Shown here: positions 27,170-36,712 of the stretch, piece by piece | Position numbering within the stretch: position 1 is the first letter of the stretch | Layout: every line of letters starts with the position of its first letter | From: Euryarchaeota archaeon UBA463 | GTDB taxonomy: Archaea > Thermoplasmatota > Poseidoniia > Poseidoniales > Thalassarchaeaceae | Reading direction: 5' to 3' | NCBI GenBank assembly: GCA_002501805.1 | Contig: DAOI01000024.1 | Span: 43,993 to 107,992 of the forward strand | DNA length: 64,000 bases | Notes under the pieces: generated by a model | Database searches by the model: none | What the model saw: the letters and a program-made list of their open reading frames with translations, nothing else | What the model was told of the DNA's origin: nothing | Program-made: the position numbers and the translations under genes

Positions 27170-30100
27170 GTGGCACTCTATCAGAGTAGGCATAGGATGG
27201 CTTATGCGTTGGTGCTAATACTCATACTCGTCCCATTCTCCAATATCGTCTCCTCAGCAGATTCTAGGTCGACAACCGTATGGTCTGGAACAGTGGTCCT
27301 TCCTGATGGCTATTCAGTGGATGCTGGCGAGGTTCTCTCGATAGCCCCGGGAACTTTAGTGAGTATTGGGGCTGGGTACTCAATAGAGGTCAATGGGAGA
27401 ATAATAGTTTCAGGATCGAACTCTTCCCCAGTTATATTCGACTCGATTTCTGGAAATCATGAGGGATTGATTTTCAACTACTCAAGTGATGGCTTGGGAT
27501 CTAGGATGGATAACCTGTCCATTTCAAACTCAAAATTTGGAGTGACAATCTATGGGAGTGATCCAATAATCTCAAACCTCACAGTCCTCAATGCCGATAG
27601 CGTAGCTGTGGATCTCTACGGGGGGGCTTCACCAGTAATCAACGACCTGTCCGTGTTGGGAGGTGGACAAGACGTACATGGATTCTCTACAACGTGGAGA
27701 TATGGAATCGGCCTCTCAATTGGCGCGGGCTCAGCGCCCATCGTTAGAGGGGCGACAATAGACGGACTGATAACTAGAGGATTGAATCTCTGGGGCAATT
27801 CTGGAGGCCTCCTCTCTGATTTAGAGATATCAAACATCAGCGGATCTACTATGGCCATTTCCGCTGGTATTTGGGTGGAGGACTCAATACCTCTGATAGA
27901 GGAATCAAGTATCAAAAGATCAGATAATGGAATCTTTGTGAGACATATCACGGAGGGCTGGACAACCAGGCCAACCTTCGAAAGCGTAGTTGTAGAGGAT
28001 TCAATGTACCGTGGAGTGATGGTTGAACAATACAATCATAGTCAGTATTCGAATCTCCCATTAAATGCTATATTCAATGATATTACTGTAAGGGGAACAG
28101 GTGGCCCCGGGGCAAAGACACAGGGACTTTCAGTAGCCGCATTCGATATCAACACCAGTGGGGTGCACATTGACTTGGGACTGATAGAGGATAACGAGGC
28201 GGTCGGTCTGAGAGGATATATGATAGATTCCTCGACTATCATAAACAGATTGGATATGATGAGAAATGGAAACCCCTCGCCTGTGTCCCCTTACAATGAC
28301 AGGGCTGGAATGTTTCTCCGAAGTGCGAATTGGGCTCCAACTGTGAATGATCTTGTAGTTCGGAACTCAACAGGTCCGGGGGTACTCCTATGGAAAGGAG
28401 GGGTACAGGGTAGCTACTGGGACATTAGTAACAACGGCGCCACCGGATTAGATATCAGGGAGTTCCATCCCGATTTATTCTTAGTCACCAGTCACAATAA
28501 CAGTGGCAACGGTGTTTCGGTAATAGACTCCAGCAATGTCGAGCTAGAGCAAGTTCATACCTCCAACAATGGAATAGGATCTATTTCGGCCTCATCGGGG
28601 TCGGGAATTTATTTCGAAGAATCCAATGACGTCGTCAGCGCTGGAAAGAATGTAAGCTGTACCGACTGTTCTACGACCCAAGATCAATTCGGATTGGTAG
28701 TACGTAATAGTATTGATATTTACCTAGATGGAATAGTATCTAGGGATCCAGTTTCAGGACCAGCCTTGGATATCGATAATCGTGGGATCTCTGAGAGGGA
28801 GGGAACGGTCTCGTTGGCCAATGTGTCCATATTCCAGAATACTAGCTCATACTCCATTGAACTGGTTGGGGTGGACGCTCTGATAGATACATTGGAGATT
28901 AATGGATCCAATGGTGGAATGAACTGGGTTGCCAATGGTCAACTTTCCTCACACCTAAATTCCAGTATCATCAGAGGCAACCAAGGCTGTCTAGATTTGG
29001 TAGATCATAGTGAACTAATCTCCAATTCAGTAATCTTTGAATGTTCAGGAGCAGATCCCTCTGCCTCCTCCTCATTCGTTAATTTCACTGACTCATTTTT
29101 CTCCCATGCTCAGGGAATGTCCGATACATTCTCCACACTAGGAAACTCCCATATTAGATGGATATCATCTTCTAATCTAGGCACACCCAATTTCTCAGGT
29201 TCCGACAACATAGTCGATGTTATGTGGTTGGTGGAGGCCAATGTTATCAACCAAAATCTGAGGAATATCCCTTACTCAGATATCAATATTACTTTCAGCC
29301 AATACGAGTCCGATTTTACAACAACTCTTCCTTACTCTGGTAGGGAGTTAGTAGGGCCATTCATTGGTCAAAGGTGGACCCCAGTTCAAGGATGGTCACT
29401 GAATAATACGATGAATATGGGATGCGACTACGATGGAGTCCACAATGATACTATTCCGATGCAATTAGATTCAGATATTACTGTCTTGTGTATGGTTGAG
29501 ATTTCTAATCAACCGCCATTCATCATATGGACAACTCCGGAAGATGAATCTGTTTATCCAAGTGGCAGCACGGTTACTTTCAATGCGAACGAGTCATGGG
29601 ATTTGGATGATGACAATCTAACGTATACTTGGACGAGTAACATAGATGGAAACCTTGCTGGTGACTTCGGCGTTTGTGGAGGAAATGCTAATGGCTCGTT
29701 CTTCCTTGGTAACCCTTGGTCCTCGAGTCATGATTGCCTCTCAGATGGATTACATCAGATTACACTTGAAGTATGCGATGACCAAGGGCACTGCTCTACC
29801 GAATCCAGACAGATCGAACTCACAAATCTCCCCCCAGTACTAACAGTTGGCACCTCGCCTTCAATATCGTCTTGGGGCACTCTTTACCTAGGTCAGACTG
29901 CGAATGTCACAATCTACCTATCCGAGACTTACGACCCCGAAGGAGATGCGATGACTTGCTGGGCGACCGCATCATATGAGGACGGCGGGAGTACGCCCCC
30001 CGAAGATTCCAATGGCTGTCCCTCACAGATTATCATAGCATTCCCCGAAGCACCAAACCAGTTCTCAGTAACAGTTTACGCGTCTGATGGGGTCAACCCC

Positions 30101-31813
30101 CCTTCGACATGGATTTTCAATGTGGAACTTTACAATGAGATTCCGGATGCAGTAATGTCAATCTCAAGATCTGGGCAGTCATCGTCTGATACCCTGATAA
30201 TCGATGGCTCTCAAACGATTGACCCCGAAGGAGATTATGTCAAATTCAAGTTTTTGAGCGATCTGGATGGGACTATTCATTCCGGTACTTCAACAGATGG
30301 AAACATAGAGTGGGTCGGTACACTATCAAAAGGCCTGCATACCATTACAATGCAGGCCAGTGATGACAGGCCCGGGCATGCAGGCCAGTGGACCACAACC
30401 AGTCAGCAGGTTCAGGTAAACAACTCAAATCCAGTTTCCGTTATTTCTAGCCCTATTGATGGTTCTCTTACGGACTCTGGAACAATTATCACCCTTGGCT
30501 CTACAGGTTCGGGGGACTGGGACATAGCATGCTCTGACCTACCGGAGAATGGCTCGGGACTGATCTGTAATCCCAATACACTAACCAGCACAGATCTAGT
30601 AAGCGTACTCTGGGAAAGCGACATTGTAGAAACTCCACTTGGTAGCGATTGGACTGTTGAGACTCGGCTTCCAGAAGGAGTGCATCAGATCACCCTGACA
30701 GTAGATGATGGATCTGGAAATCCAGATATTTCAGAGATGATGCTCAGAGTAGATGAGTCTGCTCCTGTACTCATCCTAGACTCTCCAGTGCCCGATGTAG
30801 TAGTCTACTCAAATCTCCCAGTCCTCTTTGATTTTAGAAGATCATTCGATGCAGATGGAGATGATTTTACCGTCACAATCACTTCTGACCTAATGATGAA
30901 TCCCATATTGGAGGATGTGACTAATGATTTCTGGTACAACGACTATCTTCCCCATGGAGTCCATACTCTAACTATCCAACTAACTGATGAGAATGGAATG
31001 GCTAGATCACACACTCAGAAGATCACAGTCCTAGAGACAGACCCAGTAGCTCTCATATCCGGGCTGTCCGAGGGTCAGTATATTGTCCCGGGGACAATAT
31101 TAGAGTTGAATGGCTCTGGATCATTCGACTATGACAATGATATCACTCTCTACAGGTGGAGTTTATCAGATGGTACAGTGCTGAGTGATAGGGAAAAAGC
31201 CTCTATCCAGCTCCCTCCAGGGCCAGTAAGAATTGATCTCGTAGTACAAGATTCCAGAGGCGCCCAGTCATTATCCTCGGTGAATCTCACCATAGGCGCA
31301 TCATCACCTATCCTAAGGGATATGTCAGTATCTCCTAAGGAGCTTGAGATGGGGGCTGTCAACAGTATCAGGATCACTGTCGTGATGGAGGATGTCGATG
31401 GTACCACCTCATCAGTCGGAGGAGAGTTGGTAGCAGGGGGCCTCTCCAAAGCATTTCAGATGCGGGATGACGGCCAATTGGGGGATTTGGTTGCAGATGA
31501 TGGGATTTGGACCTTCGAGACAAATTGGGAGATTACCTCTGGCTCTTCCGCCTCGATAGGCGTATGGGCTGTAGATGGCGATACAGTCAGTCCGACTTTG
31601 ATGTCAATCATTCCAATTGTGGAGGACGAGAGACTGGACATAGTTGGTTGGATTGTTGGTTCAGGCCTCCCAGTCGTGATTGTAATCGTCTCGATATTAA
31701 TCGCAGCAGGAATGGTCCTAGTGGCAAATCGTAGGAGGGAGATTGAGAGGGACCTAGAGATGATCGAGTCTTGGTCTACATTCGACTCCCGAGATCTCGA
31801 TGATGAAGTATGA
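27170..31813 (+). CDS. Giant cell-surface protein: parallel beta-helix plus PKD-like domains
   Basis: 1547 residues from GTG 27170; ATG 27197 is the alternative. A signal peptide (MAYALVLILILVPF) precedes a SADS cleavage region. Residues ~35-720 show the irregular, turn-rich pattern of right-handed parallel beta-helix (NosD/PbH1) repeats, with many N-G, D-S and S-G turns and short I/V/L strands. From ~780 there are several Ig-like or PKD-type repeats, recognisable by NQPPFI/NLPPVL starts, W-D-x-D-x-D-x-L-x-Y-x-W and D-G-x-H-x-I-x-L. Residues ~1505-1530 form a membrane segment followed by NRRREIERDLEMI. The protein would stand out from the cell surface. Beta-helix plus PKD architectures often bind or cut polysaccharides, but no catalytic site is recognised. 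It is divergent from the Lrp-domain genes. Confidence 0.85.
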   Translation: MALYQSRHRMAYALVLILILVPFSNIVSSADSRSTTVWSGTVVLPDGYSVDAGEVLSIAPGTLVSIGAGYSIEVNGRIIVSGSNSSPVIFDSISGNHEGLIFNYSSDGLGSRMDNLSISNSKFGVTIYGSDPIISNLTVLNADSVAVDLYGGASPVINDLSVLGGGQDVHGFSTTWRYGIGLSIGAGSAPIVRGATIDGLITRGLNLWGNSGGLLSDLEISNISGSTMAISAGIWVEDSIPLIEESSIKRSDNGIFVRHITEGWTTRPTFESVVVEDSMYRGVMVEQYNHSQYSNLPLNAIFNDITVRGTGGPGAKTQGLSVAAFDINTSGVHIDLGLIEDNEAVGLRGYMIDSSTIINRLDMMRNGNPSPVSPYNDRAGMFLRSANWAPTVNDLVVRNSTGPGVLLWKGGVQGSYWDISNNGATGLDIREFHPDLFLVTSHNNSGNGVSVIDSSNVELEQVHTSNNGIGSISASSGSGIYFEESNDVVSAGKNVSCTDCSTTQDQFGLVVRNSIDIYLDGIVSRDPVSGPALDIDNRGISEREGTVSLANVSIFQNTSSYSIELVGVDALIDTLEINGSNGGMNWVANGQLSSHLNSSIIRGNQGCLDLVDHSELISNSVIFECSGADPSASSSFVNFTDSFFSHAQGMSDTFSTLGNSHIRWISSSNLGTPNFSGSDNIVDVMWLVEANVINQNLRNIPYSDINITFSQYESDFTTTLPYSGRELVGPFIGQRWTPVQGWSLNNTMNMGCDYDGVHNDTIPMQLDSDITVLCMVEISNQPPFIIWTTPEDESVYPSGSTVTFNANESWDLDDDNLTYTWTSNIDGNLAGDFGVCGGNANGSFFLGNPWSSSHDCLSDGLHQITLEVCDDQGHCSTESRQIELTNLPPVLTVGTSPSISSWGTLYLGQTANVTIYLSETYDPEGDAMTCWATASYEDGGSTPPEDSNGCPSQIIIAFPEAPNQFSVTVYASDGVNPPSTWIFNVELYNEIPDAVMSISRSGQSSSDTLIIDGSQTIDPEGDYVKFKFLSDLDGTIHSGTSTDGNIEWVGTLSKGLHTITMQASDDRPGHAGQWTTTSQQVQVNNSNPVSVISSPIDGSLTDSGTIITLGSTGSGDWDIACSDLPENGSGLICNPNTLTSTDLVSVLWESDIVETPLGSDWTVETRLPEGVHQITLTVDDGSGNPDISEMMLRVDESAPVLILDSPVPDVVVYSNLPVLFDFRRSFDADGDDFTVTITSDLMMNPILEDVTNDFWYNDYLPHGVHTLTIQLTDENGMARSHTQKITVLETDPVALISGLSEGQYIVPGTILELNGSGSFDYDNDITLYRWSLSDGTVLSDREKASIQLPPGPVRIDLVVQDSRGAQSLSSVNLTIGASSPILRDMSVSPKELEMGAVNSIRITVVMEDVDGTTSSVGGELVAGGLSKAFQMRDDGQLGDLVADDGIWTFETNWEITSGSSASIGVWAVDGDTVSPTLMSIIPIVEDERLDIVGWIVGSGLPVVIVIVSILIAAGMVLVANRRREIERDLEMIESWSTFDSRDLDDEV

Positions 31814-31816
31814 TGA

Positions 31817-32551
31817 CTACTTCTCGGGTCCCCATTGAGTAACTTGCCTAGTCAGTCCGAGTCTGTGGGTGAATAGGAACCTGAGGTTCAGCAAACCATC
31901 TCCCCATGTGTTGATCTCGGCCTCACCGACCCTCGGCCGGTAAGGCACACTCACTTCAGCGGTCTTCTTCTTTCCTAGGTACCTACGGGCCCTGATTTTG
32001 AATTCCTGCGAAAGTGGCATTCCATCATGCTTAGGTCTGACACGCTCATCCTCAAAAATGGACTTTCGGAAAACCCACATGCCACTCTGAGAGTCATGTA
32101 TTCCATACCAATAGAGTATCGAAGCAGTAGTCGAAAGAACCCAGTTCCCAAATCCATGTAGTCCGGGCATAGACCCTTCCTCAGCTCTCTTGAGTCTATC
32201 ACATGTTATCCACTGCAAATCCTCATCAATCAGCTTCCTAACTAGACCGGGAACCTCCTCCCCAGGGTATGTGCAGTCTGCATCCATAGTAACTATCACA
32301 TCTCCGGGAGCCATTGAGAAACCGGTCTTGTAGGCTCTGCCGTAGCCCTTACGTGACTCTAGGTATACCGAAGCACCTTCTCCCTCAGCGAGCTCCCTGG
32401 TTCGGTCGGTTGAGTTCCCATCCACAATAAGGAAGTCGAGCTTCTCGCACCACCCATCGTTAGGTACCGATCTAATCGTGTCAACTATCGCCTCCTCTTC
32501 ATTCCTAGTCGGTATGACTACAGTCACATGCACTGGCAGGGTCGTTGACAT
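31817..32551 (-). CDS. Family 2 glycosyltransferase, dolichol-phosphate sugar synthase-like
   Basis: A 244-residue GT-A fold enzyme. It begins with VTVVIPTRNEEEAI and the LIVDGNSTDRT nucleotide-binding turn, and has the DxD metal motif MDADCTYPG near residue 92. The C-terminal part lacks obvious membrane helices. This length and motif set match dolichol-phosphate mannose/glucose synthase-like enzymes, which load a sugar on a lipid carrier for N-glycosylation or cell-surface glycans. A TTCAAAAC box lies about 25 nt before the ATG. It is divergent from a GT4 gene 97 nt away, so the two probably work in one glycan pathway. Confidence 0.88.
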   Translation of the reverse strand: MSTTLPVHVTVVIPTRNEEEAIVDTIRSVPNDGWCEKLDFLIVDGNSTDRTRELAEGEGASVYLESRKGYGRAYKTGFSMAPGDVIVTMDADCTYPGEEVPGLVRKLIDEDLQWITCDRLKRAEEGSMPGLHGFGNWVLSTTASILYWYGIHDSQSGMWVFRKSIFEDERVRPKHDGMPLSQEFKIRARRYLGKKKTAEVSVPYRPRVGEAEINTWGDGLLNLRFLFTHRLGLTRQVTQWGPEK

Positions 32552-32572
32552 GAATTGGCCACTGGACTCCCT

Positions 32573-32580
32573 GTTTTGAA
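32573..32580 (-). promoter_or_regulatory. TATA-like box for the GT2 gene
   Basis: On the minus strand TTCAAAAC is centred about 26 nt before the ATG at 32551, the spacing seen at several other leaderless-type starts in the window. Confidence 0.42.
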
Positions 32581-32648
32581 TAATGCGAAAGACTGACTTC
32601 TGGTAGTTCTCTTGAAATGCTCATGCCGAATCGGAGATTTGACCTACG

Positions 32649-33887
32649 ATGCACATTGCAATGCTTTCCGCTGAGTTTCCTCCGAGATGGGGGGGGATGG
32701 GATCGACAGTTTTCCATCTATCCGCGGCTCTTGTCAAGAGAGGTCACAGGGTCACAGTAATCACCAGATCGGGTGCTGGTAAACCTCCATCACAGACGGG
32801 CGTGAAAGTGATAGAGGTGGGGTGGGCTAAGATACCGATGGAGTTCACACGTTCATATGGTAGGAGGGCAATTTTTGAGCTAGAGAGGCTAAACGACAGT
32901 GATCCAGTGGACATTGTCCACCTCCACTGCCCAATGATATCGTGGTCAAGATCGCAATTTAGGAGATGCTCGGAGAAAGTTGCCCCAGTAGTGTCTTCTC
33001 TACACGGTTCTTGGCTTGGCGAACGGGACGGCTTAATGGAGGCAAGTAAGGCTAGAGAATCAGCAGTTTGGGCCAATGTAAATGACGTTGCGATAAGATT
33101 CATGGCTGGTTGGTACTCTAGATTTGAGAACTTTGCAATAAACGAGTCTAGAATTTGCGTAGCAAACTCGAACGCGACCAAAGAAGACTTCGAATTAAGA
33201 TACGACGTCCCGAAATCTTGGAATTGTAGAGTAGTACACTGGGGGGTCGATATCCAGATGTTCAGACCTACTGATAATAACGATCCCGAAGATGTAGACA
33301 ATCGTTCTGATATGAGAGCTAGATTCGATGGAGGGAATCCGGAATCCAAGATCATTCTTGCAGTAGGTAGGCTGGCTGCAAGGAAGGGATATGGTTCGCT
33401 AATCAAGGGATTCTCGAATCTCCACAAGAAAATCCCCACATCAAGACTTGTTATCGTAGGAAGGGGGCACCTGAAATCTAGACTTTTGAAGCAAGCTAAG
33501 AGACTTGGAGTTGGAGATTTTGTCCATATCGAGTCCGGAATGTCATTCCTTGAGCTAGCACAGCTCTACAGATCTGCGAACCTAGTTGTCTACCCCTCAT
33601 TCTACGAGGGACAGGGACTAATTCCTCTAGAAGCGATGTCTTCAGGAGTCCCCATAGTTACCGTCGACCACGGGCCCCTGCCAGAGATGGTCGATGAAAC
33701 CGTAGGTGGTCTTTTCACAATGGGTAACATGGAGTCAATGTTGGGTGCTTTGGAGCGCACACTGAACGAAGAAGAATCCCGGAAGGGCGCCCAGGGAAGA
33801 AAGAGAGTAGTTGAGAAATTCAACTTCGATGGGAACGCCGAAGTCTTCGAGAAAATCTATCTTGAGGCCATACAACTCCAAGATTAG
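32649..33887 (+). CDS. Glycosyltransferase family 4
   Basis: A 412-residue GT-B enzyme. The N terminus has AEFPPRWGGMGSTVFHLSAAL, here noted only for its GG loop and following helix, typical of GT4. The C-terminal donor site has ILAVGRLAARKG, VIVGRGHLKSRL and PSFYEGQGLIPLEAMSSGVPIV, with the E-x7-E pair conserved. There is no signal peptide, so it acts in the cytoplasm on nucleotide-sugar donors. A GGAG stretch lies about 12 nt before the ATG. The linkage and acceptor are unknown. Confidence 0.92.
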   Translation: MHIAMLSAEFPPRWGGMGSTVFHLSAALVKRGHRVTVITRSGAGKPPSQTGVKVIEVGWAKIPMEFTRSYGRRAIFELERLNDSDPVDIVHLHCPMISWSRSQFRRCSEKVAPVVSSLHGSWLGERDGLMEASKARESAVWANVNDVAIRFMAGWYSRFENFAINESRICVANSNATKEDFELRYDVPKSWNCRVVHWGVDIQMFRPTDNNDPEDVDNRSDMRARFDGGNPESKIILAVGRLAARKGYGSLIKGFSNLHKKIPTSRLVIVGRGHLKSRLLKQAKRLGVGDFVHIESGMSFLELAQLYRSANLVVYPSFYEGQGLIPLEAMSSGVPIVTVDHGPLPEMVDETVGGLFTMGNMESMLGALERTLNEEESRKGAQGRKRVVEKFNFDGNAEVFEKIYLEAIQLQD

Positions 33888-33931
33888 GCGAACCATTGAT
33901 GCGCCATGACTAGTTCGCGATACCGATAGAT

Positions 33932-34984
33932 ATGGCGAAAAGCACAAGTCTAGCAAAAGTCGACTCGGGGACTTTGGCTAATATATCGATAGTCTTGTTT
34001 GTAGGTGTTCTTGCAATAGTACACCTCAAAGCAGTAATCCAACCACTGGTCGTTGCAACCCTTATCTTCTTCTTGATCAGGCCCCCAGCACAGTGGCTGG
34101 AGCAGAGACTGGGTGGGCATCCACTAGTCGCGTATGGGGTACTGGTATCGACAGTGATGGGATTCCTACTGTTTGCATCCAACTCGATGTATGAGAATAT
34201 GCAGAACTTCTCCGACGAAGCTCCTGAACTGCAAAGCTCCCTAGAGAAGAGAATCGCATGGCTCGAAGACCTATCCATCTTTGGATACCAGCCCAACACT
34301 GCCGCTCTTACCGATCTCATAACTATTGAAACGGTTAACTCCTACGCTGGAGGGTTCGTGGGCACGATAGCTGGATTCACCACCGGTTTGGTCACAGTCC
34401 TGATTTTCCTACTCTTCATAATCCTGGAGGCCGAGACGCTACCAAAGAGAATCAAGGCGGCCTACCCAGAAGATGTGGAGAGGGTGATGGCAGTAGCCGC
34501 GGGGTCAGGCGAGGGAATTAACACGTACGTAGTTACGAGGGCCTCTGTTGCCTTCGGTCAAGCCGTTGTTGCAGCAATAGTCCTCTCGTTCATGGATATT
34601 CCATTCGTATTCCTGTGGGCATCAATTACATTCCTTATGGACTTCATACCATATGTCGGAGCACTACTATCAATAATTCCGCCAATTCTTCTCGGTCTCA
34701 TCGTTCTTCCACAAACTACAGCACTGTTACTCATAGCTCTCTTAGTTGCTAATCAACAGATTTGGGGCGGTATAATCGAGCCACAACTAGCGGGTCAGAG
34801 ACTAGATATGTCTCCAATAGTACTCCTTCTCCTAGTTGCATTTTGGGGTTGGGCTTGGGGAATAATGGGAATGGTCCTTGGTGTCCCTCTAGCCGTAATC
34901 ATGAAGATTGGCCTGGAAAGTGATCCAAGAACACGTCCTATAGCAATAATGCTATCTAGAGATCCAGATACTGAATCAAATTGA
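33932..34984 (+). CDS. AI-2E family transporter (PerM/YdiK-like membrane protein)
   Basis: A 350-residue integral membrane protein with about seven hydrophobic segments. The typical family features are the N-terminal helix pair with PLVVATLIFFLIRPPAQWLE, the central amphipathic region, and the C-terminal FLMDFIPYVGALLSIIPPILLG followed by VANQQIWGGIIEPQLAGQRLDMSP. Members of this family include TqsA (autoinducer-2 export) and Na+/H+ exchange or stress-related permeases, so the name does not imply a quorum-sensing role here. The 3' end overlaps the convergent kinase gene by 9 nt. Confidence 0.9.
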   Translation: MAKSTSLAKVDSGTLANISIVLFVGVLAIVHLKAVIQPLVVATLIFFLIRPPAQWLEQRLGGHPLVAYGVLVSTVMGFLLFASNSMYENMQNFSDEAPELQSSLEKRIAWLEDLSIFGYQPNTAALTDLITIETVNSYAGGFVGTIAGFTTGLVTVLIFLLFIILEAETLPKRIKAAYPEDVERVMAVAAGSGEGINTYVVTRASVAFGQAVVAAIVLSFMDIPFVFLWASITFLMDFIPYVGALLSIIPPILLGLIVLPQTTALLLIALLVANQQIWGGIIEPQLAGQRLDMSPIVLLLLVAFWGWAWGIMGMVLGVPLAVIMKIGLESDPRTRPIAIMLSRDPDTESN

Positions 34985-35590
34985 TTCACTAACAAAAATC
35001 GCCAAGGGAGCATCTGAGCTTACCTTTACCAAATCCCCCAGTCCCTCATTACTAAGCCCTCTGGTAGAGAATGAGAGGGCCTCATTTTCTAACCTCCATC
35101 TCCCGCCAATCACAGTAGTCCTCTTGCTTGGGGACAAAGCGAAAACTGAGAATTTCTGACCTAGTAGTACATGCTCCGAGAATCCTCCATTAGTAGGGCT
35201 GGACAAATGGAGAACCCCTGACTCGAAATGCATCCTCAGTCGCATCCCAAATGGTGCCTCTGTCATAGATGCCATGACTCCGAAAACATGCCCATAGTCA
35301 CCCCCATCTACTCCAACGACATCCACCTCGGTAATTCCTACCGAATTGATATACTCCAGAGATTTGGAGAGGTCACTCATTTCCTGATTTGGCAAGGTCT
35401 TCATTTTTTCACTCCACGAAGACTCATCTATCGAATCCATATCGCCTAGGACTTGAGAAACCTCAAATCCCATTGACTTGGCTTTATCAGCCCCACCGTC
35501 AACTCCGAAAATTGGCACTCCATCTCTCAGAGCTCTATCAATAACAGAGTCACTGGGGAGAACTCCGTTACACCAGAGAATACCCTTCAT
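34976..35590 (-). CDS. Thiamine pyrophosphokinase-like protein
   Basis: A 204-residue protein whose N-terminal domain matches thiamine diphosphokinases: FGVDGGADKAKSMG (nucleotide-binding turn), LGDMDSID (the GDxDS motif that binds Mg-ATP) and the DLSKSLEYI segment that corresponds to the (D)xxKAL thiamine-side motif. These enzymes transfer pyrophosphate from ATP to thiamine. The C-terminal beta domain (residues ~120-204) is more diverged. A related archaeal enzyme, MptE, pyrophosphorylates a pterin and is the main alternative. It lies 4 nt downstream of the M29-like gene on the same strand. Confidence 0.75.
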   Translation of the reverse strand: MKGILWCNGVLPSDSVIDRALRDGVPIFGVDGGADKAKSMGFEVSQVLGDMDSIDESSWSEKMKTLPNQEMSDLSKSLEYINSVGITEVDVVGVDGGDYGHVFGVMASMTEAPFGMRLRMHFESGVLHLSSPTNGGFSEHVLLGQKFSVFALSPSKRTTVIGGRWRLENEALSFSTRGLSNEGLGDLVKVSSDAPLAIFVSESI

Positions 35591-35594
35591 TGCA

Positions 35595-36677
35595 TCACCG
35601 CTTTCTAGCAGTCACTTTACCTTCTACTACCAAATCTACATCTTCTAGCTCGATTGTGGGCTTTAGCATTACTCCTCTTATCTGATAACCTACTTTGGAT
35701 GTACCACCAAGTGATGAATTATCTCCAATCGCGATATATGATGACCCTCTAACTACCTGATCTTCTAGCTGACTACCTGAAATATGAGACCTTGCATTCA
35801 TACCGAAACCAAACTCTGCGAGAGTACCGACGCTTTCAATCTGTGAGGCTTTCACTATACTCCTAATCGAATCCATCTTAGAGATCATACTTTCTGCAAG
35901 CCCCCCTCCTGAAATATTGATCACATTCCCATTTTCAACTAGGAGAACTACAGGCTCATCGACAATCTCACCATCTAGGGACCCATCAATTACTATCTTC
36001 CCATTCGCAGAGCCTTCCTTGGGAAGGACGAAGACTTTCCCTGTAGGAAGATTTGTGATTTGTCCTGGCCTATTGCAAATCCCATTATCCTCCAATATCC
36101 ATCTTGCGCCAGTACTGAAAGTTAAATCAGTACCAGAAGAGGACTTCACCTTGACCGAGGTTCTCTTCCTCAGTAATGCATTTAGTCCTGAGATTTCCTT
36201 TTTCATAGCACCATAGTCTGCTGTCATTCCGCCATTGGCTAGGATTTCAGAAGTAATTCCAGGCATGGATGCAATTCTTGCATTCTCTCGAGAAGCATTT
36301 CTTCTAGCCCTTGAGTGAGTCAGGGAGCTCTTAGTAGCTATCAGAACCACGTCTTGTTGCCTCATCAGCTCAGCCACTGGATCGGGAGGCTCAGCTCCCT
36401 TCTTGTGAGAAGGGGGCATCATCATCAGAAGGACCCTGTCTGTTACCTCTGCAGCTGCTTCATACAGGGACTGTCCAACTTCAGAGCATTCTGGATCTGT
36501 CACCACTAGAACATGTTCTGATGGCCTAATCTGCATGCAGGTCCTGACTACGGACCTCGAGGCTGTCAGCATGGCTTCAGCCAGCTCATCAGTATCCGAG
36601 GCAATCTCTAGGTTCTCTTCCGCCATCTGCTTCGTCTCTCGGACAAGGTCGTCATTCAAGGACACTCCGAATGTCAA
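35595..36677 (-). CDS. M29 aminopeptidase-like protein lacking expected metal ligands
   Basis: About 360 residues; ATG 36626 would shorten it by 17. The overall layout follows the thermophilic aminopeptidase (M29, COG2309) family: an N-terminal alpha/beta domain and a C-terminal domain with NLPTGKVFVLPKEGSANG, LAEFGFGMN and YIAIGDNSSLGG. In catalytic members the first segment normally reads GE and the third normally begins with His, with a later H-x-D; here these are GK, Tyr and a segment (KVGYQIRG) without H-x-D. It may thus be a non-peptidase or an enzyme with altered metal binding. It is divergent from a membrane-tethered regulator and upstream of the kinase-like gene. Confidence 0.6.
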   Translation of the reverse strand: MTFGVSLNDDLVRETKQMAEENLEIASDTDELAEAMLTASRSVVRTCMQIRPSEHVLVVTDPECSEVGQSLYEAAAEVTDRVLLMMMPPSHKKGAEPPDPVAELMRQQDVVLIATKSSLTHSRARRNASRENARIASMPGITSEILANGGMTADYGAMKKEISGLNALLRKRTSVKVKSSSGTDLTFSTGARWILEDNGICNRPGQITNLPTGKVFVLPKEGSANGKIVIDGSLDGEIVDEPVVLLVENGNVINISGGGLAESMISKMDSIRSIVKASQIESVGTLAEFGFGMNARSHISGSQLEDQVVRGSSYIAIGDNSSLGGTSKVGYQIRGVMLKPTIELEDVDLVVEGKVTARKR

Positions 36678-36700
36678 ATCAACTCACCAAGCCTATCAAA

Positions 36701-36706
36701 GAGGGG
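36701..36706 (+). promoter_or_regulatory. Ribosome binding site for the tethered wHTH regulator
   Basis: GAGGGG lies 6 nt before the ATG at 36713. It supports this start over the upstream ATG at 36671, which is inside the divergent M29-like gene. Confidence 0.5.
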
Positions 36707-36712
36707 AATCTC

